From: Lolium rigidum
Taxonomy: Eukaryota > Streptophyta > Magnoliopsida > Poales > Poaceae
Direction of reading: 5' to 3'
Length of the DNA stretch: 64,000 nucleotides
Assembly: GCF_022539505.1 (NCBI RefSeq)
Contig: NC_061510.1
Location: 279,206,330 to 279,270,329 of the forward strand
Position numbers and translations under genes: made by a program. Below the pieces are notes generated by a model that worked only from the letters and a program-made list of their open reading frames with translations, was not told the origin of the DNA and did no database searches. Below, piece by piece: positions 32,761 to 46,200 of this stretch; the stretch's first letter is position 1; each line of letters opens with the position of its first letter.

Positions 32761-35700
32761 TCGCTGAGGCAAGCCTCGACGATGAGCACGCCATGCCAGA
32801 ACACCGAGTCCTGGAGCCGCCCCGCGTCGACGCGAGGAGGTGCCTTCTGCCGCCACCGCTGCCAACGTGCACGCATCAGAGAGGCCGCGGGCCATCGGTC
32901 AGCGGAGGACTAGGCTCAAAATCAATAGCTCCCGCAGTGCATCTCATCAGGAACACGGCCTCGTCTGCTGCCCGCTCCAACCTGGCCTCCTTTGCAGCTG
33001 CCGGAACCACGCCGGAGCGGCACAAATCGGGGCGGAGGGGGCGACGATATGAGGAGGATGAGGCGTGCGGCGGCCTCCACTCGGCCGCGGTGAAGGGCGG
33101 CGATGTGGAACGAAGGGCGGCGGCAAGGGATCAAGTCCGCCCCCGAGGAACGGAGATGGGCGTCGACCACGAGCGCTTTTCATCGCTGCCGGCTCGTGGT
33201 TGATCTCCGCCTGGAAGCTGGATGAGAGAGAGGTGGATTGTGTGGATGGAGGAGAGGTGAGGTCGTGAGGGGATAAGATTGTGCGATGTGATTTAGATGA
33301 GAGAGGGGATTCGGGTAGCACATGTTGGACAGGCCGAGGCCGCCGCATGCAGTTCCCCCACTTAACGCTTTACCAAACGGTGTTAGACACGTGTTGGACA
33401 GGTAAGGTGTGCTCACGTACCCCTGAACACCAGGCTTCATCCATTCATAACAAAGACCTATACATAGACCCCAAATTATAATCCCGAATCACTGTATAAA
33501 ATTTCAAATTAAATTTAGAGTAAAAACAAAAAAATTAGGTAATAATATTGACAAACATTTAATAATGTCCGTTATAACAGGCAAGACACACTCACAAGCT
33601 TCTGTAAAGGCCCGTTACAACAAATGTCTTCTGCGCTTCCACTTGTAATCGCATGACAGCAACTGTGCATGTTTCTTACATGTTGTTTGTTCTATGCAAG
33701 TTGCCACCAATCTGTATTGGTATATGTTATTACAATATTGCTTGAAGCCGTATTTGGTGTCTAAAATGTGAACTAATAGTTCAAGACATACTTAATATGC
33801 CTAGAGTAGTAGCTGCATGATTTTTTACATACACCACATAAGGAATAGCTTATAATCACTTCAAATCAAGTTATAAAAGTTTCACTGGTCACATATCCAA
33901 CAAATCTTACACTTTCGATCCCTTCAGAAAATCCAAAATCAGGATAGTACTAAAAAACTATAATGGCTATACATGTCCACTGACGGTCTTGTCGAAACGC
34001 CCGCTAGTCCTGTCATTTCCTGTGAAAGTCTATTGTAAGTGGATGTTTATAATTTGTTTTTTATATAAGAAGGACTCGTTGAAAATTTTACCCCATCGCC
34101 TCCTTACTAGGACCTATCCAAAACCATAAGCGTCTCCACTCGTAGCTCCTGCGGGTTCTGCCTACCGCTAGAAGTCAAGCTCACCGCCCCGTACGAAGGA
34201 GAGGCACGTTGGCTTTGATCTGCCGGTTTGATGCGCCTCCTACACATGCACAAAGAAGCAGCTATACCGGCCTAAGGTCCCGTGGGTTTGCACGACTGCC
34301 AGATTTGTGCGCGCCACCGATGCGGAGGAGGGGAACCTTGTCATCGCGCCACATATTTTACGCGCACCCTAATCCGACACCGTCGATCTCCTTGTCCCAA
34401 GATCCCACGCTTTTCACGGCCGCTAGATTTGTACATGCCGACCGGCGTGGAGGAGAGGCACCTCACCATCGCCCGCTAGTTTTCCGTGCATTTTCCCGTC
34501 CTCCTCTCGGCACGTATGAACCTCTTGGACCAGTTTTTCTGATGTCGACATGAAAATGGATTAGTTAGCTAATATTTGTTTTATGAATGTTGTGTTAACA
34601 TGCTAGAGTTTTATTAAAGTATTTTAGTATTTTGGGTCATTTCTATGGTTACATATTGTTAATTGGCACGTTATAAGGTTAGTTTCATGCCAAATTCTGA
34701 TGTTATATTTAGCATAGTTCATTTCATGTTAAATCTAATTAACATGCCACATTATTATTCTATAGTTAATATAGTTCATTTACATATTACAATTAATTAT
34801 CAATAAATGTTCTTATGGTAGTTATAATATTTTACTTGCGTTGCACACTTTTATATTATACTCCAAATTATCATGAGCCTACTTTGGTAGAGTTTATCCA
34901 TCTACAAAATTATTTTTATCCAAAATATGATCAAAATAGGAGCCTATTTCGATGACATTTTGAAGAGTCGTTCGAATAGAAAGTAGGGCAAAGCTGGGAA
35001 AGTTGTAGACACAACACAACATTCTGGTGTTTCTATAGATGAATGTTAGATGATTTTGAAGATCTACCAAGAAGAACACCTAAGAAGGATTAGTGTAGGA
35101 TATTCATGTAAATTTTTATTTGGCTTGTTCTTTGATCTATTTTTTGATCAAATTTTTTATTCATGTGTGCACTGTGTCGAAAGTCTGGGCCTCTCAAATA
35201 GTTGCTAAAAATAAACCGTCGGTATATACTTCCGGCACATTTCCGGATTGTTTCATTTTTCCGAGTGTGACAGAAACTCTGGGATCTCCAAGCACTCAAA
35301 GCCTCCTAACTGACGGGCGACTAACCTGTCAGAGAAGGGGCTTAAGCGTCCGTCATCGACAATGAACTCTGTACTAGACCAGTGCATGTATTTTCCTCAA
35401 ACTGTTTTCCTTGCCGCCACCATAGGTGTTGTATTTATTTGCATGGCCTAGACATTGGTGCCAGCAACTTGGGCACCATTGAGGTTTCGGTGAAGGACTC
35501 GTGGTGCATATCTTAAGATATTCAGTGAGGCTTTCTCATGGTGGAGTATGGAGGACGAGTTCACAAGAATTCACCAATCAAGAACAATCAAGCAAGTTGT
35601 TCCAAATTGAGGCAGATATGATCCTCATCATCCAGTTCAAGTCTAATATGTGCAAGGCAATCCTTTTACCGTTCTTAAGGTGGTTATTTGGGAGACAAGG

Positions 35701-36226
35701 CTATAGGATCGATACCCGTACTATCAAGGGGCTATTGAGTGAGTATTTGATCGCATTGTTTGTAGAGAGCTCAAATCCTTGCAACCTTCACAATATATTT
35801 CTTGGTTATTATTTTGATTTTCTCCATGTGAGGTTTTAGAACTTGTGTCTATGTTCATGACAATCTCAAGTTCATCAAAAATAGATTTTGTATGAAAAGC
35901 TAGACATATTAATATGTTTGGAGGTTTTACCGATACATCATATGTAGAGAGGTCAAACCTTTCATCTTATGGTTTTATCCTCCTTTGTTGTACTATGATG
36001 TTTTTGTTTCGATGTTCCTTTAAGTTTTGGAGACCGGAAATTTCAGCACTCCTTCCCCCGAAAATTCTGGGTGGGGAAATTTGTGTGGGGAGACCATAAG
36101 TTCTAGCTCTCACACTGTAGGGTTGTAATGGTTGGATTTGGGAACCTATTAACGGGCCCCTTCTTTCTCGATGGTCCCCAAGCTCTTGAGCACGACTTTT
36201 CTCTCTGTTGTTGACCCTCTTACGCT
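32761..36226. other. Anonymous DNA (copy 1)
   Basis: This comprises a GC-rich continuation to about 33260 with frames open on both strands, then 3 kb of AT-rich sequence. The plus frames at 34209-34553 (114 aa) and 35501-35839 (112 aa) match nothing I recognise. Both lack conserved motifs. The first is preserved exactly in copy 2. The second lacks the N-terminal few residues in copy 2 because of an indel at about 35521/45983. I do not call them genes. Confidence 0.45.
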
Positions 36227-36930
36227 TGTTGTCGTCGTGGTGAACAGGACGGATGCCATGGGATTGCTTAAGTTGGGGCCGAATGTGCGCTAGAGGATTC
36301 GGGTGAGGGTTTTGGTATGGATGGGATGGATTCCGGATGGATTTCCTATGAACTTGGCCTTGGCCAGAGGTAGAAGAAGATGAACACAAGAACTATTTCC
36401 CCTTCAGATCTTTCTATTCCTTGATCATAAGAGGTTACAGGTTTTTGGATACAAGGTTGGACGTACCCGCGTATGGGTGTACCCCCTCTCCTTATATAGG
36501 GGAGAGGGTGGCTTACAAGGGAAGAAACCCTAGGAAACCCTAATGGGATCTTTGACTAGACAAACTACTTTACAAAGCTTCTTTAGCTACCGGCGTCACC
36601 GGTATCTCTTTAATCAGGGAGGCTGACGTCCTCCGGTACCTTTTACGTCATCATCTGTTTTAGCTCCAGAGCTTCGATTAAAGCTGAAGTGCTTCGCTCA
36701 TCTTTGTCCTCTAGCTCCTTAGAGAATCTTTGACTAGTCTTGCCGACGTGCTACAGTGTAGCCTGTACCGGTAATCCGGTACCTTCTTAGCTTATTCCGG
36801 TTTACCCCTCCTGGGATACCGGTATAGATTTACTTAGCCAAAAGCTTAGCTTCACAGTCCGGAATAATCTTTAAACCGGTAACTTGATGGCTCAAACCAT
36901 CCGGTTTGGCATACCGGGGTCATCCCCACA
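36227..36930 (-). repeat. LTR F, probably 3' LTR of a Tat-like Ty3/Gypsy element (copy 1)
   Basis: On the minus strand it starts TGTGGGGATGACCCCGG (at 36930) and ends about ...GACGACAACA (at 36227). A TATA box (CTATATAAGG, near 36495) lies in a short inverted repeat. Immediately upstream on the minus strand is a purine-rich stretch, AGCTTCGGGGACTAATAT, usable as a polypurine tract. This implies a 3' LTR with the element's interior to the right (36931 onward). That interior starts with an antisense gene, as in the Grande/Tat lineage. The left boundary is less certain than the right. Confidence 0.55.
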
Positions 36931-37367
36931 ATATTAGTCCCCGAAGCTGGTATAGTCCGGTGGATCTTATCCAATGGACCATGCCAGGTTCCATACATAC
37001 AAGGTACCGGTTTAATCCTTCCGGTATCCGGTTCAAACCCTCCGGCATTTTTTGCAGAACTTATCTCTCCATCTCAAGCTTTTCCGGTTTCTTCGTCATT
37101 TAAACCTTCCTCGGCGAAGTCGAGAATTTTTCGGGCACAGTGCCTGTCAGTGACATGCGACTGTTTCTGACGCTGCAGTGTCAGAGGTCACTTCCCTTCG
37201 GCTTCTGCGCTAGCATTTATGGCGCCACACCAGATCCTCGCGGCCGTTCCGGATCCGTGTGGCCTCCCTGTGGCATTCCGTTTTCCGCGCGTGTATCATT
37301 GCGCCTCGTGGCGGCCCACGAACCGAACCGCCGGGCCCAGCGGTTGCCGGCCCACGAATCCTTCTCC

Positions 37368-37376
37368 CTATTTAAG
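37368..37376 (+). promoter_or_regulatory. TATA box of the PF04195-like gene (copy 1)
   Basis: CTATTTAAG sits in a C/T-rich context, followed by a pyrimidine-rich stretch with CTCCTCTTC. It is about 470 bp upstream of the ATG at 37838. The identical box in copy 2 is at 47829-47837. Confidence 0.55.
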
Positions 37377-37837
37377 GGGGGAGCGGTTCCTTCTCCTCTT
37401 CTTCTCCGCACTCACGACTTCTCACGCGCCTAGAGCTCTTAGCCCGTTGCGCTTCCGCTGCCGTCGTTCGCCGCCGAGCTCGCGCCCCGACGAACCTCCG
37501 CCGCGTGTGCCGAGCTCCGCTGCGGTGAGATTCTCCGCCGCGCCTACGGCTGTTGCTGCATCGGGCGCCCTCGGCGACCTCTATTTTCCTCCTCCGCTGT
37601 CGTCTTCTTCGCCTGTAACTTCGCCACCTCTCCGGCGACCGTCGTCCTCAACGTCCTCCACCGCCTCGGGTTAGCCTCAATGCCTCTAAAGTTTCTTCTT
37701 TTTGCCTTCTAGTTCTTGGACCGGTAGGGGATTTACTTTCCCTTTTCTTTTGGTTTTTCTCTTACTCGTAGATCTTCGCGCGAGGCTAGATCTTGAGAAA
37801 ACCGTTTGTGGGTAGATTTGGACACTTTTAGTCCGGT

Positions 37838-40800
37838 ATGTCTTCTGAAGATTATCTTTCCGAATCTGCCGGCAACAGCCATCACAGCGAGGCCTCTGAC
37901 GGGCTTTCGGCTGAACTCGCCCGGATGGAGGCTTCCTCCTCCGCTCCTGAAGCCGGTACCGGGAGGGGCCAAGAGGCCAGCAGCTCCGGCCAAGGTTCCG
38001 GTGTGAACTTGGCGACAATCACCCGCGGAGCATGGAAGGGCTCCGACGTAAAGCAGCCGGAGATTGACTGGTTGTACAACTCCCGCAGGATACCGGCAAA
38101 GGTATCCTGCCGGATTCCGCGCGACGAGGTGGAACCCGCGCCCGAACCCGGAGAATACGTGGGTTTCTCCGCTCACTTTGAGCGCGGCTTCGGCCTTCCT
38201 GCTTCTGATTTTTCCGCGAATTCCTTGACTTCTACAAACTCCAACCCCATCATCTTCTCGGCAATGCCATTTTCTATCTCTCTTGCTTTGTTTCTTTCAT
38301 GGAGGCCTACATTGGCCTCCTTCCCACTAAAGAATCTTTCGCTCGCTTCTTTGGCCTTCGGATCAACTCGGTCCAAGGCAAGAACATCCCCAACCCTAAA
38401 CCTCCGGTGCAGTGCGGATCCTGCATCATCAGCGCGCGCCAGGGGAGTTTCTTTTTCAAACTCACCGGTCTGGAGTCATGCCGGGTATGGAAACGGACCT
38501 TTTTCTACGTGAAGAACAAGGGCGCCGCTGATTTCATCAATCTGCCGGCTTACCTTCCGGGGACGCCAACGAAGGCCAACTGGAAGTTCAATCCGGGAAC
38601 CATCCATATCGAAACCAACCGGATTGTTCGATTCCTGGCGGAGCTCAAGAGGGACACGGACATCTGTTCCGATGATATCATCCGCGCGTTCATCTCACGC
38701 CGGGTGCTTCCCCCTTCAGCGCCGGGCTCACAACATGAGCCAGATGTGTGGCCCCCGCGATCCCACCAAGATCACCAGCTGCCCCTTAAGCAAGGAGGAC
38801 GTAGCGCTTAAGGCTAGGCAAATTTGCCAAACCAACATGCCGCTGGACTTGGAGTGGGGCTTCCTTCCCCTCGGCTCCCCGAATCTCCCAACTCGCTGAA
38901 GTAAGAAATTAAGCAAACCGGATTGTTTTTCGGTAGCTTCTGATGTGTAGCTAACTGTCTTTTTTCTCTTTTTCAGGCCTGCACGCGCTTTCCTCGCATT
39001 GCTGCGGAGGCACAAGGCCCTTGCCGCAAGCGTGCCTTGGACGAGGAGGACCCAGATCCTTACGTCGTTGGGAATAAGCACAAGATGGGCAGGACCCACA
39101 CCCCGCGCCCGGTAACTTTCCAACCGCAGCTTCCGGTTCCAATGATGAGGTCACAGTTCTCGATGTATTTTATTCTTTCGCTTCCTCATATACTGTCTTT
39201 CTGTAGATCTCTCCTCAGCCAGCGCGAACCCAAAGGTTGTGGAGCGTGCCACTCCGCTGCAGGCAGAGGTTGGCGAGGAGTTCCTGGAGAAGCTCTCCTC
39301 CCGGGGCCAAAAGAAGAAGGCACCGACACCCGAAGCCGGTTCGAGCGATGCTCCTCCTGCCAAGCGCTCCCGGAAGGAAGTCGTTGGCGGGAAACAGGTC
39401 ACCGCTAAGCACTACCGGAAGCGTGAGATGCCGGTTGCTTCCGGGTAAACTTCCGTTTCCCCTTCCCTTTTTGTTCCGTGAATCTCTTTTTCCGGCTACT
39501 TTTTCTGAACTTCTTTTTTCTTTTATCTTTTCAGGCCTGCGCTCAAGATCACCAAGAGCGCCACCGGCATGAGGCCGGAGACCTCGGAGGATGCCGCCAG
39601 GGCCTCACCTCCTCCTCGACCAAGCCCGGTACCCTCTGGTACCGGCAACCCTCTGCCTCCCTCTCGGGAGGCACCACAAGTGCGGGGCGCGCGGCCCCCG
39701 AACCTCGCTGATCTCCGCGCGGAGGAGGACCTTGTCTCCCTCCGGAAGCCCAAGACACCGGCGCCCGGCAACATCGGCGCCGGCACCAAAGCTGCCGGGA
39801 GGGCGGAACCTCAGGTTCCTCCCGTCCCAAAGAAGAAGAAGAAGACACATGCTTCCTCCCCCTCTAAGACCGTGCCGGATTCTTCTGCACCGGCAAGCTC
39901 CGCCCCGGCAAAGGATTCACCTGAAGCTCCTGCGCCAACCAGGACAACACCAACACCTCCACCGGCTGCCTCTACCGGTGAGCCTGCCGCCGCCAAGCCA
40001 ACACCACCAGAGGGCACCAAGCTCTCCGCGCAAGAACCCGCGGCGGTGGCCACCGCTGCCAGCGCTCCCTCCTTCGGCTCGTGGTCCCTCGTACCGCACG
40101 CCGGCCACGCCACCATTGTGTCCGGAGAAACGGCTTCAGCCTAGCTGGGCCGGATCACGGAGCTCACCCGCGGAGGAGCTGACCTGGGCCATCTACTTGA
40201 TTATGCTGAGAAGTGGAATCAAGCAGACATGCCCCGCCGATGCGTGGCCTCGGGAAGGATAAGCTGCCGGTGGTTGATCCTACCGGCCCCCGGAGCATCG
40301 GGCATCACTTTGGCCGGCTGCGGCGCGCGGTCAAAGAATTTGACACCGCGTGGCACGACGCCAACAACAATGTTGTGGTAAGTTGCACAAACTTCATAGC
40401 TCTTTAAATCTATGCTGGTTCTTACTCTTTCAAGATTATATATATCTCCCCGGTCCCCGAGTTTCGGGTTGAGAGCATAGCTCTTAGCGCGAAACTTTGT
40501 TAGAAACACAAAAAACCGGCATAGCCAGTCCCCGAGTTTCGGGTTGAGAGCGCAGTTCTTAACGCGAAACTTTGTTAGAAACACAAAAACCGGCATAGCC
40601 AGTCCCCGAGTTTCGGGTTGAGAGCGCAGCTCTTAGCGCGAAACTTCTTTCTATACCGGCATCTTTTTACCTGAATTCTTTAACTTGAACGAGGGCATGC
40701 TGGACGTCCGGAAGCAGCTCTTCGAGGAGCTACGTGGGAGCACCGGGAGCTTTCGAGGCTCACGGCAGAAGTGCCAAGGTTAGTTTTTGTGCCCCTGGCT

Positions 40801-40868
40801 TCTTTTTACCGGTTGCTTTTCCTTTTAGCATTTACAAACTCTTTGCACACCAGCTGTTCCGGAAGCCA
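37838..40868 (+). pseudogene. 'Putative gypsy-type transposon' (PF04195-like) gene, copy 1
   Basis: A multi-exon plus-strand gene antisense to LTR F. Exon 1 carries the family-defining region ('IPRDEVEPAPEPGEYVGFSA', 'MEAYIGLLPTKESFARFF', 'FYVKNKGAADFINLP'). Later exons are low-complexity and basic/proline-rich (a run of five lysines at about 39830-39845). Introns begin with GTAAG-like donors and end in TTTTCAG. Lesions: a 1-nt deletion in a T run near 38207 (shared with copy 2), a private extra C near 38710, an in-frame TAG at 40142-40144 (shared), and further indels. It ends where the LTR of element B interrupts an exon at 40869. This type of gene is known as an extra antisense ORF in Tat-lineage Gypsy elements; function is unknown. 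Confidence 0.7.
40453..40663 (+). repeat. Tandem repeat, about 2.8 x 75 bp, in an intron (copy 1)
   Basis: Units start with GTCCCCGAGTTTCGGG at 40453, 40528 and 40602. Each unit contains an imperfect 17-bp inverted repeat (GAGTTTCGGGTTGAGAG against CTCTTAGCGCGAAACTT, loop CGCAG). In RNA each would form a hairpin, allowing G-U pairs. It lies between coding exons of the PF04195-like gene. Confidence 0.85.
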
Positions 40869-41465
40869 TGATAACCCACAAGTATAGGGGATCGCAACAG
40901 TCTTCGAGGGAAGTAAAACCCAAATTTATTGATTAGACACAAGGGGAGGTAAAGAATACTTATAAGCCTTAACAACTGAGTTGTCAATTCAGCTGCACCT
41001 GGAAAAGCACTAGTAATAGGGGTGATGTGAAAGCAGCGGTAATATGAGAGCAGTAGTAACAGTAACACAGCAGCAGTAACGGTAATATGAATGGCACCAG
41101 AAAATAGTAGATACTACTTCCAATGACATGTAGAACAAGTATATGATGATGAGAGATGGACCGGGGTTCCCAGCTATCTTCACTAGTGGTAACTCTTCCA
41201 ATAACAAGTGTTGGGTGAACAAATTACAGTTGGGCAATTGATAGGATTGAAATAGCATTAAGACAGAACATCAAGATTATTAATCATGTAGGCATGTTTT
41301 CCATATATAGTCATACATGCTCGCAATGAGAAACTTGTACAACATCTTTTGTCCTACCGGCCGGTGGCAGCACGGGCCTCAAGGGAATCTACTGGAAATT
41401 AAGGTACTCCTTTTAATAGAGCACCGGAGCAAAGCATTAACACTTGGTGAAAACATGTGATCCTC
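40869..41465 (-). repeat. Element B LTR, partial, cut by the gap (copy 1)
   Basis: The first 597 bp (plus-strand order) correspond to 51327-51923, with small differences. The same exon is interrupted at the same base as in copy 2 ('ggaagcca' followed by TGATAACCC). So both copies carry the same B insertion, and their divergence post-dates it. Confidence 0.9.
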
Positions 41466-41565
41466 NNNNNNNNNNNNNNNNNNNNNNNNNNNNNNNNNNN
41501 NNNNNNNNNNNNNNNNNNNNNNNNNNNNNNNNNNNNNNNNNNNNNNNNNNNNNNNNNNNNNNNNN
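41466..41565. other. Assembly gap (100 N) at the duplication junction
   Basis: Exactly 100 Ns. Left of it is the LTR of element B, right of it the LTR of element C starting mid-LTR. Both contigs therefore end in related LTR repeats, a common cause of contig breaks. Confidence 0.98.
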
Positions 41566-42827
41566 CTTGCTTGCAAGAGTTTATCAATAGCAACAGCTTT
41601 ATAGCAATAGCGATGAGTGAAATATAAGCAGCAGTGTAACAAAGACAGTAGTAGTGATTATAGTAAACATCAGGATTAAAATACTGTAGGCACAGGGATG
41701 GATGAACGGGCGCTGCATGGATAAGAGAACTCATGTAACAATCAAGGCAGGGCATTTGCAGATAATAATAAAATAGTATCCAAGTACTAAACAACCATAG
41801 GCATGTGTTCCGTATATAGTCGTGCGTGCTCGCAATGAGAAACTTGCACAACATCTTTTGTCCTACCGACTGGTGGCAGCCGAGCCTCTAGGGAATCTCA
41901 TCGGTAATTAAGGTACTCCTTTTAATAGAGCACCGGAGCAAAGCATTAACACTCCGTGAACACATGTGATCCTCACATCACAGCCTTCCCCTCCGGTTGT
42001 CCCAATTTCCGTCACTTTGGGGCCTCGGGTTCCGGACAGCAATATGTGTGTACAACTTGCAGGTAAGATCATAAAACAATGAATATCATCATGAATCAAT
42101 AACATGTTCAGATCTGAAATCATGGCACTCGGGCCCTAGTGACAAGCATTAAGCATAACAAGTTGCAACAATATCATAAAAGTACCAACAACGGATACTA
42201 GGCACTATGCCCTAACAATCTTATGACTATTACATGATCAATATCATCCAATCCCTACCATCCCCTTCAGCCTACATCGGGGGAATTACTCACACATGGA
42301 TGGGGGAAACATGGATGGTCGATGGAGAGGCGTCGGTGGTGATGATGGCGATGATCTCCTCCAATTCCCTGTCCCGACAGGGTGCCAGAACGGAGTTTCT
42401 GGTCCCGAGACGGAGTTTTCGCGATGGCGGCGGAGTTCTGGATGTCTTCTGGCAGATTGGTCGAACCCCCGTGCGTTTTTAGGTCGAAGGCCTTAAGTAG
42501 TCCAGAGGGGAGCGTCGAGGGGTGGCCGCGGCGTCGCCACCATAGGGCGGCGCGGCCCAGGGGCCCACCGTGCCGCCTTGTGGGGTGGGCACCTGGTGGC
42601 CCCCCTCCGTCTCGTCTTCTGACTCCGTCAATCTTCTGTGAAAATAGGCCCATTTCAATTATTTCCGGGGATTTTCCTGAAAGTTGAGTTTCTGCACAAA
42701 AATAAGACACCAGGGCAATTCTGTTGAAAACAGCGTTAGTCCGTGTTAGTTGTATCCAAAATACACAAATTAGAGGCAAAACAATAGCAAAAGTGTTCGG
42801 AAAAGTGGATACGTTTTGGACGTATCA
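41566..42827 (-). repeat. Element C LTR, partial (copy 2)
   Basis: It matches 31107-32365. The first ~140 bp of the LTR end and all internal sequence are missing on the left because the gap intervenes. The right end is the same TGATACGTCC terminus, followed by the same host-like sequence. Confidence 0.88.
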
Positions 42828-42856
42828 CGGCGCGACACCGCTCGGTTCCCGCGGCG

Positions 42857-43220
42857 GCGCCACCACCCTGTCCTCCACCTAGTACTAGCACCTGCGGCCG
42901 CCGACGAGGTCCATGTTGAGGATGGACATCACGGAGCTGTGTAGCGGCCCGCGGGATCGCACGCCGGGTAGCGTACGCCTGGAAGGTGCCATCGCGCTCC
43001 TCCAGGTACGACGTCCTCTGCGCCGCGTCGAGAGCGAGCTCCTCGCCGCTGTCGGCCAGGGCGTCGAACAGCTTCCAGGCGATGTGCGCCATGTGCGCCA
43101 CGTACTCCTTGACGCGGAGCGACGACGTTGGCGTGCCCCCGAAGTAGCCGGGCAGCTCCTTCTCCCCGGGTCCGTGTCGAGGAGGTCGCGCGTCAAACGG
43201 AACAGGCGATGGCTCCAGGG
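42857..43220 (-). pseudogene. 2-oxoglutarate/Fe(II) dioxygenase fragment (copy 2)
   Basis: Same broken fragment as 32397-32760, including the loss of the His-x-Asp iron site and the frameshifts. The few differences lie near 42850-42900 (single-base losses relative to copy 1). All shared lesions predate the duplication, or are the same locus assembled twice. Confidence 0.55.
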
Positions 43221-46200
43221 TCGCTGAGGCAAGCCTCGACGATGAGCACGCCATGCCAGAACACCGAGTCCTGGAGCCGCCCCGCGTCGACGCGAGGAGG
43301 TGCCTTCTGCCGCCACCGCTGCCAACGTGCACGCATCAGAGAGGCCGCGGGCCATCGGTCAGCGGAGGACTAGGCTCAAAATCAATAGCTCCCGCAGTGC
43401 ATCTCATCAGGAACACGGCCTCGTCTGCTGCCCGCTCCAACCTGGCCTCCTTTGCAGCTGCCGGAACCACGCCGGAGCGGCACAAATCGGGGCGGAGGGG
43501 GCGACGAGATGAGGAGGATGAGGCGTGCGGCGGCCTCCACTCGGCCGCGGTGAAGGGCGGCGATGTGGAACGAAGGGCGGCGGCAAGGGATCAAGTCCGC
43601 CCCCGAGGAACGGAGATGGGCGTCGACCACGAGCGCTTTTCATCGCTGCCGGCTCGTGGTTGATCTCCGCCTGGAAGCTGGATGAGAGAGAGGTGGATTG
43701 TGTGGATGGAGGAGAGGTGAGGTCGTGAGGGGATAAGATTGTGCGATGTGATTTAGATGAGAGAGGGGATTCGGGTAGCACATGTTGGACAGGCCGAGGC
43801 CGCCGCATGCAGTTCCCCCACTTAACGCTTTACCAAACGGTGTTAGACACGTGTTGGACAGGTAAGGTGTGCTCACGTACCCCTGAACACCAGGCTTCAT
43901 CCATTCATAACAAAGACCTATACATAGACCCCAAATTATAATCCCGAATCACTGTATAAAATTTCAAATTAAATTTAGAGTAAAAACAAAAAAATTAGGT
44001 AATAATATTGACAAACATTTAATAATGTCCGTTATAACAGGCAAGACACACTCACAAGCTTCTGTAAAGGCCCGTTACAACAAATGTCTTCTGCGCTTCC
44101 ACTTGTAATCGCATGACAGCAACTGTGCATGTTTCTTACATGTTGTTTGTTCTATGCAAGTTGCCACCAATCTGTATTGGTATATGTTATTACAATATTG
44201 CTTGAAGCCGTATTTGGTGTCTAAAATGTGAACTAATAGTTCAAGACATACTTAATATGCCTAGAGTAGTAGCTGCATGATTTTTTACATACACCACATA
44301 AGGAATAGCTTATAATCACTTCAAATCAAGTTATAAAAGTTTCACTGGTCACATATCCAACAAATCTTACACTTTCGATCCCTTCAGAAAATCCAAAATC
44401 AGGATAGTACTAAAAAACTATAATGGCTATACATGTCCACTGACGGTCTTGTCGAAACGCCCGCTAGTCCTGTCATTTCCTGTGAAAGTCTATTGTAAGT
44501 GGATGTTTATAATTTGTTTTTTATATAAGAAGGACTCGTTGAAAATTTTACCCCATCGCCTCCTTACTAGGACCTATCCAAAACCATAAGCGTCTCCACT
44601 CGTAGCTCCTGCGGGTTCTGCCTACCGCTAGAAGTCAAGCTCACCGCCCCGTACGAAGGAGAGGCACGTTGGCTTTGATCTGCCGGTTTGATGCGCCTCC
44701 TACACATGCACAAAGAAGCAGCTATACCGGCCTAAGGTCCCGTGGGTTTGCACGACTGCCAGATTTGTGCGCGCCACCGATGCGGAGGAGGGGAACCTTG
44801 TCATCGCGCCACATATTTTACGCGCACCCTAATCCGACACCGTCGATCTCCTTGTCCCAAGATCCCACGCTTTTCACGGCCGCTAGATTTGTACATGCCG
44901 ACCGGCGTGGAGGAGAGGCACCTCACCATCGCCCGCTAGTTTTCCGTGCATTTTCCCGTCCTCCTCTCGGCACGTATGAACCTCTTGGACCAGTTTTTCT
45001 GATGTCGACATGAAAATGGATTAGTTAGCTAATATTTGTTTTATGAATGTTGTGTTAACATGCTAGAGTTTTATTAAAGTATTTTAGTATTTTGGGTCAT
45101 TTCTATGGTTACATATTGTTAATTGGCACGTTATAAGGTTAGTTTCATGCCAAATTCTGATGTTATATTTAGCATAGTTCATTTCATGTTAAATCTAATT
45201 AACATGCCACATTATTATTCTATAGTTAATATAGTTCATTTACATATTACAATTAATTATCAATAAATGTTCTTATGGTAGTTATAATATTTTACTTGCG
45301 TTGCACACTTTTATATTATACTCCAAATTATCATGAGCCTACTTTGGTAGAGTTTATCCATCTACAAAATTATTTTTATCCAAAATATGATCAAAATAGG
45401 AGCCTATTTCGATGACATTTTGAAGAGTCGTTCGAATAGAAAGTAGGGCAAAGCTGGGAAAGTTGTAGACACAACACAACATTCTGGTGTTTCTATAGAT
45501 GAATGTTAGATGATTTTGAAGATCTACCAAGAAGAACACCTAAGAAGGATTAGTGTAGGATATTCATGTAAATTTTTATTTGGCTTGTTCTTTGATCTAT
45601 TTTTTGATCAAATTTTTTATTCATGTGTGCACTGTGTCGAAAGTCTGGGCCTCTCAAATAGTTGCTAAAAATAAACCGTCAGTATATACTTCCGGCACAT
45701 TTCCGGATTGTTTCATTTTTCCAGAGTGTGACAGAAACTCTGGGATCTCCAAGCACTCAAAGCCTCCTAACTGACGGGCGACTAACCTGTCAGAGAAGGG
45801 GCTTAAGCGTCCGTCATCGACAATGAACTCTGTACTAGACCAGTGCATGTATTTTCCTCAAACTCGTTTTCCTTGCCGCCACCATAGGTGTTGTATTTAT
45901 TTGCATGGCCTAGACATTGGTGCCAGCAACTTGGGCACCATTGAGGTTTCGGTGAAGGACTCGTGGTGCATATCTTAAGATATTCGAGTGAGGCTTTCTC
46001 ATGGTGGAGTATGGAGGACGAGTTCACAAGAATTCACCAATCAAGAACAATCAAGCAAGTTGTTCCAAATTGAGGCAGATATGATCCTCATCATCCAGTT
46101 CAAGTCTAATATGTGCAAGGCAATCCTTTTACCGTTCTTAAGGTGGTTATTTGGGAGACAAGGCTATAGGATCGATACCCGTACTATCAAGGGGCTATTG

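Larger units (their letters stand above)
31107..41465 (+). repeat. Large duplicated segment, copy 1
   Basis: This segment matches 41566-51923 in order and orientation, at an offset of about 10,458-10,463 bp. By eye, 33055-35218 equals 43515-45678 with no difference found. Elsewhere single-base indels and a few substitutions occur. Copy 1 ends at the gap inside an LTR of element B. It may be a true tandem duplication or a duplicated haplotype/contig in the assembly. Confidence 0.95.

Noticed and set aside
34209..34553. 114-codon frame in the anonymous region, identical in both copies
   Set aside because: Identity reflects the duplication, not selection. There is no recognisable motif or start context.
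35967..36389. 140-codon minus-strand frame at LTR F
   Set aside because: It starts inside the LTR and crosses its end into flanking DNA; it is non-coding LTR sequence.
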